Shown here one piece after another: positions 28,608 through 38,720 of a DNA stretch of 64,000 nt (the first letter of the stretch is position 1; the number at the start of each line of letters is the position of its first letter). Where the stretch lies: NCBI GenBank assembly GCA_943788725.1, contig CALSRJ010000001.1, positions 866,861 through 930,860 on the forward strand, written 5' to 3'. The translations under genes and the position numbers were made by a program. The notes below the pieces were generated by a model. That model searched no databases. It was not told the DNA's origin and worked only from the letters and a program-made list of their open reading frames with translations. This stretch comes from an uncultured Flavobacteriales bacterium. GTDB lineage: Bacteria; Bacteroidota; Bacteroidia; Flavobacteriales_G; Salibacteraceae.

Positions 28608-28608
28608 A

Positions 28609-29685
28609 TCAACTCAAATTGTGTTTAATCAAACTGCAAATCAATTCTACTTCTTTATGGCTTAAATCATAATATAATGGAAGACAAAGAATACAATCAG
28701 CGAGGTTCTCAGAATGAGGCATTGAGATAGGCTCAACATAATCCAGTAAATTCAATGATGGTGAAAAATATATCCTGCTATATATATCATGCTCCTTGAG
28801 CTTCTCATGCACCGCATCTCTTATTGATTTTGAGCTAAAGACCACCGGCATATATGAAAAATTATACTTGAGATTCGAACCGAGACTTTGAAACTTAACA
28901 CCACTATTACTCAAACTGTCTTTATACTGCATATAAAGAGCCCTTCGCTTCTCAAGAATTTCATCAAAAAATGGTAAAACCGAGAGCCCCATGGCCGCGT
29001 GAATCTCCGAGTTTTTGGCATTAATCCCTAATCCGCCGAAGTTCTCAGGCCCATCATGTCCAAAATTTCGCGCCAACTCTATGGCCCGGGTAGTTTCCGC
29101 ATCTTTAGCCACCAAAGCCCCGCCTTCAGCGCTATGTAACATCTTTGTCGCGTGCAAGCTTAAACAGGAGATATCTCCGAAATTCAACACACTTTTTCCG
29201 GCTATTTCTACCCCGATACAATGAGCCGCGTCGTAAATAACTTTTAAATTATATGTTTTGGCTATTCTCTCAATTTTCTCTATATCAACAGGGTTGCCAA
29301 AAACATGAGTAACAAGAATCGCTGTCGTATCATCAGTTATTTTTTCTTCTATATGTTCCGGATCAATATTGAACGATTCTGGGTTAATATCACAAAACAC
29401 AGGATCACATCCACTCCAGATAATACTACTTGTTGTTGCTACATAAGAAAAAGGTGTGGTAATAACCTTGCCTTGAACTCCTAAAACCTTAATAGCAATT
29501 TGCAAAGCCAAAGTACCATTTGACACGAACGTGAAATTTTCAAGGTAAAATCTTTCCCGCATCTCAGTCTCATACATTTTAACAAGTGGGCCATCGTTGG
29601 TTAACAAGCATCTATCCCAAATACCTTCGGTGTAGGCATCAAATATCTTTTTGGGCGGCATAAAGGGTCGAGTCACGGGTATCAT
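28609..29685 (-). CDS. DegT/DnrJ/EryC1/StrS-family sugar aminotransferase
   Basis: 358 residues. PLP-enzyme marks: FVSNGTLALQIAIKVL (cofactor phosphate), VIYDAAHCIGVEI (Asp to the pyridine N) and SLHATKMLHSAEGGALV (Schiff-base Lys). It converts a 4- or 3-keto nucleotide sugar to the amino sugar. With GNAT, WbqC and methyltransferase genes downstream it forms a probable N-acylated aminosugar pathway. Intact, unlike the WecE-like copy at 13431. Confidence 0.9.
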   Translation of the reverse strand: MIPVTRPFMPPKKIFDAYTEGIWDRCLLTNDGPLVKMYETEMRERFYLENFTFVSNGTLALQIAIKVLGVQGKVITTPFSYVATTSSIIWSGCDPVFCDINPESFNIDPEHIEEKITDDTTAILVTHVFGNPVDIEKIERIAKTYNLKVIYDAAHCIGVEIAGKSVLNFGDISCLSLHATKMLHSAEGGALVAKDAETTRAIELARNFGHDGPENFGGLGINAKNSEIHAAMGLSVLPFFDEILEKRRALYMQYKDSLSNSGVKFQSLGSNLKYNFSYMPVVFSSKSIRDAVHEKLKEHDIYSRIYFSPSLNLLDYVEPISMPHSENLADCILCLPLYYDLSHKEVELICSLIKHNLS

Positions 29686-29722
29686 GAATACAGATTATTT
29701 CGAAGCATTTAGAATAGGGAAA

Positions 29723-30400
29723 TCACGCTGAGAAGAAGTTCTCCCAAGGAACGAACAAAAACTCTGAATAACTGCTTGGATCTCTCAGGTTTATTTCTAA
29801 AAATCTATCCTGCTCCCTCTTAAAATACTGGCGAACAGATTGATTATGTAGGTTATATGAAGCTTTCAAAATCGTTTCATTATAAAGGTCATCATCAGGC
29901 GTTCCAAACATTAATTTAGTCGCATCATATGCATATCCTTTATTCACATAATTCGCCTCTCTCAGTTGACCAGCATTTGGCACGCCATTTCCTTTATTGT
30001 AGAAATTAGAATGAAAACGACAAATACTATTATACCAATCCTCATCACTGTCACGAACAGTCAGAACAAACTTGCTATTAGGAAAAACCTGGTCCAAATA
30101 CACATATAAATAAGGGAGACTAAAAGGAATATCTTGAAAAGCCTCGGCAGTTCTGCAATAATTTCTAATTCTGAAATATTCTCTTGCTCGATATGAATAA
30201 AGTAATCTCTCAGCTGTCCTTTGATTTCCTACTACATAACCTAAATCAACAAGTGATCTTTGCACAGAGGTGGTTCCAGTTTTGTTGAATCCAATACAGA
30301 AGACCTTTGGTTCACTTTTGCTCAGCACACGAAGTCGATGTCTCAGGTTTCTCCCCAAGTTTACGATTCTTTTACCCTTGTTCTTCAATCTGAAAGTCAC
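29723..30400 (-). CDS. Sulfotransferase family protein
   Basis: 225 residues from a GTG at 30400. VFCIGFNKTGTTSVQRSLVD carries the P-loop in the NKTGTT form (residues 36-44) of bacterial sulfotransferase-like proteins, and KFVLTVRDSDEDWYNSI is the 3'-phosphate segment. The basic N-terminus (RLKNKGKRIVNLGR) may contact the membrane. A gap of 108 bases with no clear signal separates it from the sulfotransferase upstream. Predicted glycan sulfation. Confidence 0.75.
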   Translation of the reverse strand: MTFRLKNKGKRIVNLGRNLRHRLRVLSKSEPKVFCIGFNKTGTTSVQRSLVDLGYVVGNQRTAERLLYSYRAREYFRIRNYCRTAEAFQDIPFSLPYLYVYLDQVFPNSKFVLTVRDSDEDWYNSICRFHSNFYNKGNGVPNAGQLREANYVNKGYAYDATKLMFGTPDDDLYNETILKASYNLHNQSVRQYFKREQDRFLEINLRDPSSYSEFLFVPWENFFSA

Positions 30401-30508
30401 AATTAGATATAGTTAACATAACCCCACCACAGTTAAAATTTGAAAATTATAAGACTCACAAGAATCTAGATATTCGCAATCAACACATCTATACATTGAA
30501 TATACTGG

Positions 30509-31363
30509 TCACCAATCAGGATTCCAACCAATCAACTCGCTAAGTCTGCTATTGTGCTTAAAGTATATATCTCGCAAGAACTCACGATCGTCAACGCTAA
30601 TATTCGTCTTATATCCACCACTATTAATTTTGACGAATTCTAAATCCCCCTTTCCAAATGGCTCCAAATCAAGAAAGGCACAAGTACGATTTAAAATCAT
30701 TTCGAAGTCCCTCGCAAGGTCTTCAAAATCAACAATTACAAAATTTTTGTCACTGAAATAATTCAAGTATTTTTCAAGTTGTTCGGCATAAAAGCCCCTC
30801 CGGATAATTGACGGTTCTTGAATCTCAGTACCAATAATTTTCAACTCAATTTCCAAACACTCTCTAAACGAAGGGAAACTTAGACGATTTTTAAACAAAA
30901 ATGTGAAAAGACCATTCTCAACTCCAGGGCTCAAGCCTTTTTCAAGCCTCGACACTAGCCCTTTTTCATAAAATTGCCTATACATATTCCATGCTGAATA
31001 GGCCCTATCCACGGGGTTTCGCAATACTACTATAAATTTCAATTTTGGATTATAGCGCATCAACCTGAATGCTACCTGGTCATAGTATAGGTAAGATGGG
31101 CTAGACTCAAAAAACAACCTTGACTTCCAAAAAAAACTTTTAAAGTGCGCCTCATAATCGTTAATTCCAACTCCGTAATTGATCTCTTGGTCAAAATAAT
31201 GCAACTCCTTCGGTGAAGACCCAATCAATTTTGGATGCTTATCGAGATAATAATGCAACGCCGAAGTGCCAGCCTTCTGCGCACCAATAATCATGAAAGA
31301 AGGCGCATTTCCTGGTAGGAAATAATCCATTTTTTGACTCAGCCTTCTTTTAACGTGTTTCAC
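30509..31363 (-). CDS. Sulfotransferase (Sulfotransfer_1 type)
   Basis: 284 residues. The P-loop IIGAQKAGTSALHYYL is at about 25-40 and the 3'-phosphate motif FIVVLRNPVDRAYSAWNMY at about 109-127, both canonical. FFESSPSYLYY and the C-terminal GGYKTNISVDDREFLRDIY fit heparan-sulfate-type and bacterial glycan sulfotransferases. It overlaps the end of the flippase gene by 14 bases. The best-supported PAPS enzyme of the set. Confidence 0.88.
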   Translation of the reverse strand: MKHVKRRLSQKMDYFLPGNAPSFMIIGAQKAGTSALHYYLDKHPKLIGSSPKELHYFDQEINYGVGINDYEAHFKSFFWKSRLFFESSPSYLYYDQVAFRLMRYNPKLKFIVVLRNPVDRAYSAWNMYRQFYEKGLVSRLEKGLSPGVENGLFTFLFKNRLSFPSFRECLEIELKIIGTEIQEPSIIRRGFYAEQLEKYLNYFSDKNFVIVDFEDLARDFEMILNRTCAFLDLEPFGKGDLEFVKINSGGYKTNISVDDREFLRDIYFKHNSRLSELIGWNPDW

Positions 31364-32810
31364 CTTTGCTCACTTTTATGTGTAAAAGACTTGCTAATTG
31401 CTTGAATTCATAGATTACAGGTGACGAAATCATTCGAAGTAGTGCCGCATACGAAACCACATAAACAAGCACTCTTAGTATCCACGAAACAAAGCTCATT
31501 TCCGTCAAGAAAGTATTAAGCAATAATATGATTGCACTCGAAAAAAAGGCATATGTAATTAATGGCAACACCTGTTTTTTGAAAGAGACTTTAAGAATCC
31601 TATGAGTGAGATAGGAGTTTAACACCCCAAATAATTACTGATACCAAAACACTCACTTTGAGGAATTCTAAAAGACCAAAGAAGTATGCAAAGGCAAAAG
31701 GTATAAAAGATAGAACCTTTCTAAGGTTCCCAATATGAAAATTTTCCCTTGAACACCCTCTTGCTAAAAAGGCATTCACTACCAATGACCCTAATGGAAA
31801 AGAAAACGCCTTGAGTATTAGTATCGAAAACAAAGGGATAGACTCTACCCATTGAATACCAAATAGAAATACTATCAGCTTATCAGCGGTGAGGAAGAAA
31901 AATCCCATTAAAAAAAATCGCGATACTAGAAACAACATCCGTCAGTTTAAGAAAAACACTGTTAAACCTCAAAATATCATCCTTAATATTGACCATGGCG
32001 GGGAAAAAAAACTTTTCCGAGGCTTGTTGAAGTGTTCTGGGTAATTAGATTATTCAATCCAAGAGCTCTATTGTAAAAGCCAAGAGTGTTTGCAGAAAAG
32101 AGTCTTCCAATAATCAAAGAGTCTAATTGGGCAATTAATTTATTCAGGGATGTCGCAGTGAACACATAAAATGAAAAACGAAACAATCTTCTTATTTCGT
32201 CAAATGAAAACTCAACTTTCGGCCTCCAACTTACCAGACTCCATACTAAGATGGCCGCAACAATCGACGAAAAAACATGCTGGAATACAAGGGCGTAAAC
32301 CCCAAAGCCAAAATAGGCCAAAATGACAGCCATAAGACCTCCAGACACTTGAGCAGCCAAACTTCTAACTGATAATAATTTAAAATTGAGCTCCTTACTC
32401 AAGATTGCTATATGAACAACAGTTAAACTACTAAATATCAATGATAAAGATAACCATCTTAGCAGGCTCACTACTTCTTCAGTGTGGTAAAAGCGCGCTA
32501 TCAAAGGAGATCCTACAAATAGAATTATTGAAAGTAAGACCGCACTTGTGATGTTCAGAAAGAATACTGAAGAGTAAGTTAAATCTGAGTTATCATCACT
32601 TTGAATAAGAGCTGATGATAGCCCCATTTGAATGAATACATGCCCTACTGAAATGAATACCAATGCCATCGCGACAGAACCAAAATCACTAGGAGTTAAC
32701 ATTCTCGCCAGAAAAATTGATAGAATCAATCTCACAATTTGACCGCCAAAATTCCCTAGCAGGTCCCACAGAAAAGCGATTGAAGATTTTGAACGAAGTT
32801 CACCGCTCAT
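31350..32810 (-). pseudogene. wzx: Wzx-type polysaccharide flippase, three homopolymer frameshifts
   Basis: The first 275 codons (MSGELRSKSSIAFLWDLLGN, then ARMLTPSDFGSVAMALVF) are a PST/MATE-type flippase N-terminus. Two more pieces, LTADKLIVFLFGIQWVESI and SYLTHRILKVSFKKQVLPL, complete a protein of about 485 residues with 12-14 helices. The frames break at an A8 run at 32004-32011, an A8 run at 31910-31917 and a C4 run at 31625-31628; removing one base from each restores one frame with sensible sequence. It moves lipid-linked repeat units across the inner membrane. Sequencing error, or slippage-prone tracts that switch the gene. Confidence 0.8.
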
Positions 32811-32825
32811 ATTTATCGAAATTGT

Positions 32826-35204
32826 CTATTCCCCATGTTCAGAATAGCTTCCATATCCTGATTTACCGTAACTGTACCTACCTCCGTAACCATAGCCACC
32901 GTAGCCATATTGGGCATAATAATAGTCGAGACGAGAAATCTGCTCTTCATTGAGTACTAAGGCTGCCCCATTTACACTATTCGTTGACAACAATTTATCT
33001 ATATAGTCGAGAGATGTTTTAGATGTCGAGCGCGAATTCAACACAAACAAATTCACATCTGAAATCTTCGTCAACATTAATGCGTCCGAAATCAAAGAAA
33101 CAGGGGGCGTGTCCAAGAATACATATTCGTAGTGCTCCCGTGCATAATCTATAATATCCCCGAGTTTCTCTCGCATAATCAATTCCGATGCGTTTGGAGG
33201 AATCGGACCAGAAGTAATAACATCCAAGGTTTGAACTTCCGTTTTTTGCACTACATCTTCTATTCGCTCGTTGTCTATCAATAATGAACTAATGCCTTTC
33301 TCATTTGGCAATTCCATTGCCTTTGCCAATCTTGGTTTATGAAGGTCGAAGTCCATGATAAGCACCCTACGCTCAGCAATTGCAAGCACCGATGCTAAGT
33401 TCACACTAGTGAATGTCTTTCCTTCTCCTGGTAAAAGCGATGTTACTAAGATCACATTACTCTTAGCGTCAGTTACTAAAAATTGAAGATTTGTACGCAA
33501 TGCCCTGAACGTTTGAGATATTTCAGAACGTTCACTTCCGCTTTTTAGGCGAAACGTACTATCCAATTCTTTCAATTTTGGAATACTTCCTAGGATTGTA
33601 ATGCTCGTCATAGACTGCAGCTGTCCCAAACTTTTGATACGCAGGAAGAAAATTTCTTTGATTAATAAGAGTAAAATGGCAAGACCCAATCCTATCACAG
33701 CCCCAATCAAATTCATCTTCAGCTTATTCGGATACACAACACCTACAGCCCTCGACTGCTCGATAATCTTTGTTTCAGGCACAAAACCAGCCCTTGCAAT
33801 GACTGTCTCCGCTCTTCTGGACAAAAGAAACGAGTACAATTCCTCATTTACAGCTAACCTCCGCTCAATATTTAAAATCTGTCTCTGAGTTTTAGGAATA
33901 TTTTTTATCCTTCCCTCCATAGCTGAAATTTTGTCATCCAAATCAGCAATCGCCTCTAGCACAGCAGTTTTTTGTGAATCAATGTATCGGATAAGATCAA
34001 CTTTCATTCCCTGAATTCTCTCGAGTAAAGACAAGGCCTTTGGGCTTTGAGACGTATTACTATTCATCAATTGACCATACTGTCCTCGCGTCTCATATAA
34101 AGCCTTTACTTGACGAACCAATTCAGGATCAGTATTCGCGACAAACAGGTTGGGGGGCAGTAGACTCTCCAAGTCCTCTTCCTTTAGGAGGTAAGTCGTA
34201 AGATCTTCTAATGCGTCAACTTGATCCTGAAACTGTCTACTTTGAACATCCATTTGAATTAAACGGTTAAAATATGTCTCCTCCTCTCTTGATAAATTCA
34301 AAATGGAAGCATCTTGCTTATATTGCTCTAACTCATTCTCGATCTCATTGATAATCCCAGTGACCTCATTAAGTTGAATGTCTATATAACTAAGCGTATT
34401 TTCATTCACCTGACGCTTATTCTCCAAAGTGCTGATGATGTAAATATTTGCAAGTGAATCAAGAACTTCCACTGCCCGCTCGGGAATCTCATCTCTCAGC
34501 GTTACTTCAATAATGCTAGTGTAGTCTAAACTCGAAACGCTCAGCGCAGACTGATATTTCTGAATAAGTTTTGACTTTCTGAGAACGGCAAATTGGTAAT
34601 TGATCTGGGAAAGTGATGGAAGAGATATCGTTGTGAGGTTAGGCTCCTTGTTTATACGCAAGAACAAGCCATGATCCAGAATAAGCTCACCAAACCTGTA
34701 CTTTTTAGACTTCACCTCGTCTTTGTAATTGTAGCTAAGTTGATAATATATCGTATCAATGATGGTTAAATCAAAAACAAGACCTGAAAAGGAACTAGTC
34801 CGTTGATCAGTCTGAACTTTGAAAGGCATGTGCTTATATATTTCAGTGACCTTCAAACGACCAACAATAAAATATGACACATCAAGAGGTAACTTATCAA
34901 GAACCTTTTCGATCAATCCACTCGATTTAATCACACGCATTTGACTTGCCGTCTCTTCATAGGAAGCATAGCGTGAGTTGAAGCCCAAGCCTTTGTACAT
35001 CTCGCTTTGATAATTGTATGTTTCGTTCGACTTAAGTAGGATTTGACATTTTGCAGCATGAATATCAGGCTGCCGATGTGTATATAAGTACGTTATCGCG
35101 AAGGACAGCGAAGGCAACAAAACCAACCAATACCAATTCGAAAAAATAATTGAAATCAGGCGAACTACGTCCTTTCTAGATAGTATCTCGGAGGATTGTG
35201 ACAC
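32826..35204 (-). CDS. wzc: Wzc-type polysaccharide co-polymerase and tyrosine autokinase
   Basis: 792 residues from a GTG at 35204. A Wzz domain with a first membrane helix at about 22-41, a long periplasmic region with coiled coils (about 265-480) and a second helix at about 505-525. The BY-kinase domain has Walker A LLPGEGKTF (about 590-598), Walker A' LIMDFDLHKPRL (about 615-626) and Walker B YVFLDTPP (about 694-701). The tail contains eleven tyrosines in its last 35 residues, the autophosphorylation cluster. It controls chain length and export with Wzx/Wzy. No Wza-like export gene is in the window. Confidence 0.93.
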   Translation of the reverse strand: MSQSSEILSRKDVVRLISIIFSNWYWLVLLPSLSFAITYLYTHRQPDIHAAKCQILLKSNETYNYQSEMYKGLGFNSRYASYEETASQMRVIKSSGLIEKVLDKLPLDVSYFIVGRLKVTEIYKHMPFKVQTDQRTSSFSGLVFDLTIIDTIYYQLSYNYKDEVKSKKYRFGELILDHGLFLRINKEPNLTTISLPSLSQINYQFAVLRKSKLIQKYQSALSVSSLDYTSIIEVTLRDEIPERAVEVLDSLANIYIISTLENKRQVNENTLSYIDIQLNEVTGIINEIENELEQYKQDASILNLSREEETYFNRLIQMDVQSRQFQDQVDALEDLTTYLLKEEDLESLLPPNLFVANTDPELVRQVKALYETRGQYGQLMNSNTSQSPKALSLLERIQGMKVDLIRYIDSQKTAVLEAIADLDDKISAMEGRIKNIPKTQRQILNIERRLAVNEELYSFLLSRRAETVIARAGFVPETKIIEQSRAVGVVYPNKLKMNLIGAVIGLGLAILLLLIKEIFFLRIKSLGQLQSMTSITILGSIPKLKELDSTFRLKSGSERSEISQTFRALRTNLQFLVTDAKSNVILVTSLLPGEGKTFTSVNLASVLAIAERRVLIMDFDLHKPRLAKAMELPNEKGISSLLIDNERIEDVVQKTEVQTLDVITSGPIPPNASELIMREKLGDIIDYAREHYEYVFLDTPPVSLISDALMLTKISDVNLFVLNSRSTSKTSLDYIDKLLSTNSVNGAALVLNEEQISRLDYYYAQYGYGGYGYGGRYSYGKSGYGSYSEHGE

Positions 35205-35379
35205 AGAGTAGATTTTGTGCGAATTTACCGCAATAATGCGCTCGATTTAATCCCCTCATAATTCGGGTAGCGAACTTTGAGAAGTTTTGAAGCCTCATGA
35301 ATTCACAATTCTAGTCCGATTACAAATTATTTCCAACCCTTGCTGATCATTTTACGTAATACACAATCTAAAGAATGCT

Positions 35380-35387
35380 TATTTTTG
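35380..35387 (+). promoter_or_regulatory. Bacteroidota -7 promoter box TATTTTTG
   Basis: An exact TAnnTTTG match ending 16 bases before the ATG at 35404. It lies in the 199-base divergent region between wzc and the T9SS cargo gene. Confidence 0.45.
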
Positions 35388-35403
35388 GCGCAATTTGGAA
35401 ACC

Positions 35404-38400
35404 ATGCCTTTTAAAACATTAGTCTTTTTAATCATATTTTCTTTCGGGAATTATTTCTTGATCGCACAGTCGGGCCCCGGTGGTGTGGGAGGTTCATCAT
35501 CTATCCTCACATGGTTAGATGCCTCTACGCTTGGCTTCTCTAACGGTAATTCTGTTGGCGTTTGGACGGATAATAGTGGAAATGGAAATAGTTTTGGGCA
35601 AGCTAATGCTTCGAGTAAACCGACCTTTCTTACAAACCAAATTAACGGACTTCCAGCATTGGATTTTGACGGGGGTGATCTACTCATTCTCCCTCCGGCT
35701 TCGGATTTTGATAACCAATCGGATTTATCATGGTTTATTGTTGCTGAAACAGATGCGACGTCTAGCGCTCAAAATTTGTTAAGCACTACCTATGCTGGAG
35801 GCTCGGCTGCTAGTTTCAAATGGAATTCTCTTTTCAGGTCTGGGAAACACGAGGAATACATTAAAAACGATAATGGCTCCTACGTATCACGCACAACGAA
35901 CGGCGTAAACACTTCGCCGGTAATTCGGAGTGTTGCATTGACTGGCTCAAGTACGGATGTGATGACACGTTATGTTAACGGTCTACTTACTCACACTGCA
36001 TCCATTTCACCTTTTTCCGTTGGATTCCATAATGGCTCCACGATCGGAAGAAATTCTACTACTGGTAATTGGTATTTAGACGGCAGAATTGCAGAGATTG
36101 TTATCTTCAATGACGCACTGAATGTTTCTCAGATTAAAATCATCAATAACCATCTTTCTACCAAGTATGGTATTGCTGTATCGAATGATTTGTACAGTTT
36201 TGATGGAACTCACCCCAACGAACTAGCCGGCATCGGCCAAGAATCCTCCACCGACAACCACACCGACGCCCAAGGAACTGGAATCGTACGTATTAGCACA
36301 CCAAGTTCTCTCAACGACGGAGATTACATGCTGTGGGGGCATAATGATGGCGCTCTTGCCAGTCAAACATCTGAATTTCCAGCAGCACTTATTTCTGCGG
36401 GTGGCACTCGTTTGACACGTGAATGGGTTGCCGATATAACTAATGGTAACGTGGGTACTGTTACCATGCAATGGGATATTTCTGGTTTCTCGCTTGGGGC
36501 CATGCCTTCACGTTATCGCATCATGGTGGATGATGATGGAGACTTCAGCAATGGGGTTACCTTGAGTATTACCCCCACTGGCACGACTACTTTGACCTTT
36601 ACAGGAGCAGACTTGTATACAAATGGACCGTATTTCACGCTGGTATACTCTGGCGATGACTGCCTGTCTGTAAACGTCTTCAGCACAGATGACTGGACGG
36701 ACGGTCCCGGCGGAATCTGGGATTGTGGAAATACGCCTGACAGTGCGGTAGACGTGACCATTTCAGGCCTTACCACCATTCAGGTCTCCGGAACCCAGTC
36801 TTGTAACAATCTCTTAGTGGAGACCGATGCCACGCTTCAGCTATCGGCTGGAGCAACTTTGATCGTTAAAGGGGATGTAGACCTTCAATCCGGAGCTACC
36901 ATCACCTGCGATGCCGCTTCAACCATCATTTTCAGAAGAAACGACGGAAGCATCCAACTCGTCGACAACAGCACAGGAGGGACTGTAACCTTTGGCAACG
37001 TAACGGCCGCAGCGGCCAACAACGTGCGCTTCTTCGGTGGAAGCTTTGCACATACCGGTGGTCTTTCTTTGAATAAGGCCTTGGCCCAAAATACAGGTTC
37101 ATGGACCTTCGTTTCAAATGCATCGGGAACCGCCCATGTTTCAAACGTTGGGTCAGGAACGATCAGCGGTGGTTCGTACACCATTCAACGCTTCATTGGA
37201 GGAAGAGCAGCCAATTGGGGGGATGTCTCGAATTTTGGTTTGTCGGGCATGACGATCGAAGACATGGATGATAATATCTTCATCTCTGGTATAACTGGCG
37301 GTGATGGAAACGCTGCTGGCTTTGTTTCAATGTGGCGATTTGACAACAGCAGTGACTCCTACGTAGCTCCGACCAACACCTCAGAAGTCATGAGTTTAGG
37401 TACAAATGGTTACGAAACGTGGCTTGCTGATGACCCTACAACTTGGACCGCGAAGCAAATCGACGCAACAAGAACAGGCCTCAACCTCAGCTCCACCAAC
37501 ATCTCCATCAATGGAGTCGGTGGCGGATGGAACTTGATCGGTAACCCTTTCCCTGGATTCTTGAATTGGGGAGACATCAAAGGCACCTACTCCATAGTAG
37601 GCAATGCGTTTTGGTATTACGATGCGGATTCTGCCCAATACAACTTTAGATCTGGGAATACCTTCATTCCACCGGGACAAGGATTTTGGGTGAATACCAG
37701 CTCTAGCTATACCATGACACTTACTACGGCCATGCTTCGCTCAGACCTGAACAACAGTCAGTTCTTTAAGTCCGAGCCTTTGGATGAATTCAAAATCGAA
37801 GTAAAGGACAAGGATGAAATCTTCGGAAGCGCTATTCGGGTTCGCAAAGACGAGTTTGCCTTTGCTGGCGTGGATGAATTAGACATTCCACCATTGAAAG
37901 TCCCTGACGCACGTGCCATCAACATGTGGATGGATTATGCAGGCGATGAAATGATGGTGAACTACATCAATCCAGAAGAACAACACGTTGAGATTCCTGT
38001 GGTGATCGAAGGTGGACTTCCTGGCGAATACACCATGAACTTCAAGGGACTTTCTAAGTTCCGCGACTTCCAATGCATGAACTTGTACAACGAGCAAACC
38101 GGTGATCAGATTGAAATCAGCTCGGGTACGCATTACACGATCAAGATCGATGAGGATTTGGCAGCGCAGCACTTTAAGATATTGTTGAGTAAGCAGGATT
38201 ACGAGGATTGCATGGCGCCAACGGATCTGTCTGAAGAGCAACTGCAAGTATTTGCAACGAACAAAACGATCGTAGCGGACTTCTTCCTCGATCGCAGCGC
38301 CATAGCCAACATCAACGTATACGATGTACTTGGCAACTTGATCTACACTGCTCAAGAGACCGTTGGATACTCCCGTGAAAACATTGATCTCAACCACGTT

Positions 38401-38472
38401 CCCGGTGGTGTATACTTCATTAACATAGACGTTAACGGTACCGTGAAGTCTGAAAAGGTAATTTTGCAGTAA
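35404..38472 (+). CDS. T9SS-exported lectin-like protein with type A sorting domain
   Basis: 1022 residues from the ATG at 35404. Signal peptide about 1-21 (ends FLIAQ). A concanavalin-A/LamG-like domain occupies about 25-260 (TWLDASTLGF, WTDNSGNGNSF, PALDFDGGD, YLDGRIAEIVIFN), followed by LSTKYGI and AGIGQE as in DUF8202-type regions, then beta-helix-like repeats (about 450-590). The C-terminal about 75 residues are a T9SS type A domain: NINVYDVLGNLIY, VPGGVYFINI and SEKVILQ. It is predicted to be exported through T9SS and attached to the surface. Its stop overlaps the next start (TAATG), tying it to the PID-CTERM gene. Confidence 0.85.
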   Translation: MPFKTLVFLIIFSFGNYFLIAQSGPGGVGGSSSILTWLDASTLGFSNGNSVGVWTDNSGNGNSFGQANASSKPTFLTNQINGLPALDFDGGDLLILPPASDFDNQSDLSWFIVAETDATSSAQNLLSTTYAGGSAASFKWNSLFRSGKHEEYIKNDNGSYVSRTTNGVNTSPVIRSVALTGSSTDVMTRYVNGLLTHTASISPFSVGFHNGSTIGRNSTTGNWYLDGRIAEIVIFNDALNVSQIKIINNHLSTKYGIAVSNDLYSFDGTHPNELAGIGQESSTDNHTDAQGTGIVRISTPSSLNDGDYMLWGHNDGALASQTSEFPAALISAGGTRLTREWVADITNGNVGTVTMQWDISGFSLGAMPSRYRIMVDDDGDFSNGVTLSITPTGTTTLTFTGADLYTNGPYFTLVYSGDDCLSVNVFSTDDWTDGPGGIWDCGNTPDSAVDVTISGLTTIQVSGTQSCNNLLVETDATLQLSAGATLIVKGDVDLQSGATITCDAASTIIFRRNDGSIQLVDNSTGGTVTFGNVTAAAANNVRFFGGSFAHTGGLSLNKALAQNTGSWTFVSNASGTAHVSNVGSGTISGGSYTIQRFIGGRAANWGDVSNFGLSGMTIEDMDDNIFISGITGGDGNAAGFVSMWRFDNSSDSYVAPTNTSEVMSLGTNGYETWLADDPTTWTAKQIDATRTGLNLSSTNISINGVGGGWNLIGNPFPGFLNWGDIKGTYSIVGNAFWYYDADSAQYNFRSGNTFIPPGQGFWVNTSSSYTMTLTTAMLRSDLNNSQFFKSEPLDEFKIEVKDKDEIFGSAIRVRKDEFAFAGVDELDIPPLKVPDARAINMWMDYAGDEMMVNYINPEEQHVEIPVVIEGGLPGEYTMNFKGLSKFRDFQCMNLYNEQTGDQIEISSGTHYTIKIDEDLAAQHFKILLSKQDYEDCMAPTDLSEEQLQVFATNKTIVADFFLDRSAIANINVYDVLGNLIYTAQETVGYSRENIDLNHVPGGVYFINIDVNGTVKSEKVILQ

Positions 38473-38693
38473 TGAATCGAAAGCAACTTCTCCTTGGAGC
38501 CCTCATGATTGTGCTCTTTGTCGTTTGTTCTGACGCCGTAATGGCACAACCTGGTGGTGGACCTCCTACGGGTGGTGGCGGACCTGGTTGCTGGCCTCCT
38601 CCCTGTATTCCTATCGATGGTGGAATGAGCTTTCTCGTTGCGCTGGGTCTTGCCTTTGGTGGTAAGAAGATGATGGAGATGCGGGCGAAGTAA
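38472..38693 (+). CDS. Tiny PID-CTERM-like exosortase substrate
   Basis: 73 residues. Signal peptide 1-25 (ends VMA), a Gly/Pro-rich linker 26-45 with two Cys (GCWPPPC), the motif PIDGG at 47-51, a short hydrophobic segment 52-63 and a basic tail beginning KK at 65. This tripartite end matches the PID-CTERM sorting signal of Bacteroidota, likely handled by the XrtF exosortase encoded 550 bases away. After both cleavages only about 20-25 residues would remain. It starts within the stop of the T9SS gene (TAATG), so the two are translationally coupled. The role of the mature peptide is unknown. Confidence 0.72.
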   Translation: MNRKQLLLGALMIVLFVVCSDAVMAQPGGGPPTGGGGPGCWPPPCIPIDGGMSFLVALGLAFGGKKMMEMRAK

Positions 38694-38720
38694 CGCCTAT
38701 CGCTTTCTAAGAAACTTGAA

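Noticed and set aside
32826-32950. Tyr/Gly repeat at the end of wzc as a separate low-complexity element
   Set aside because: It is the tyrosine tail expected of BY-kinases, not an independent repeat.
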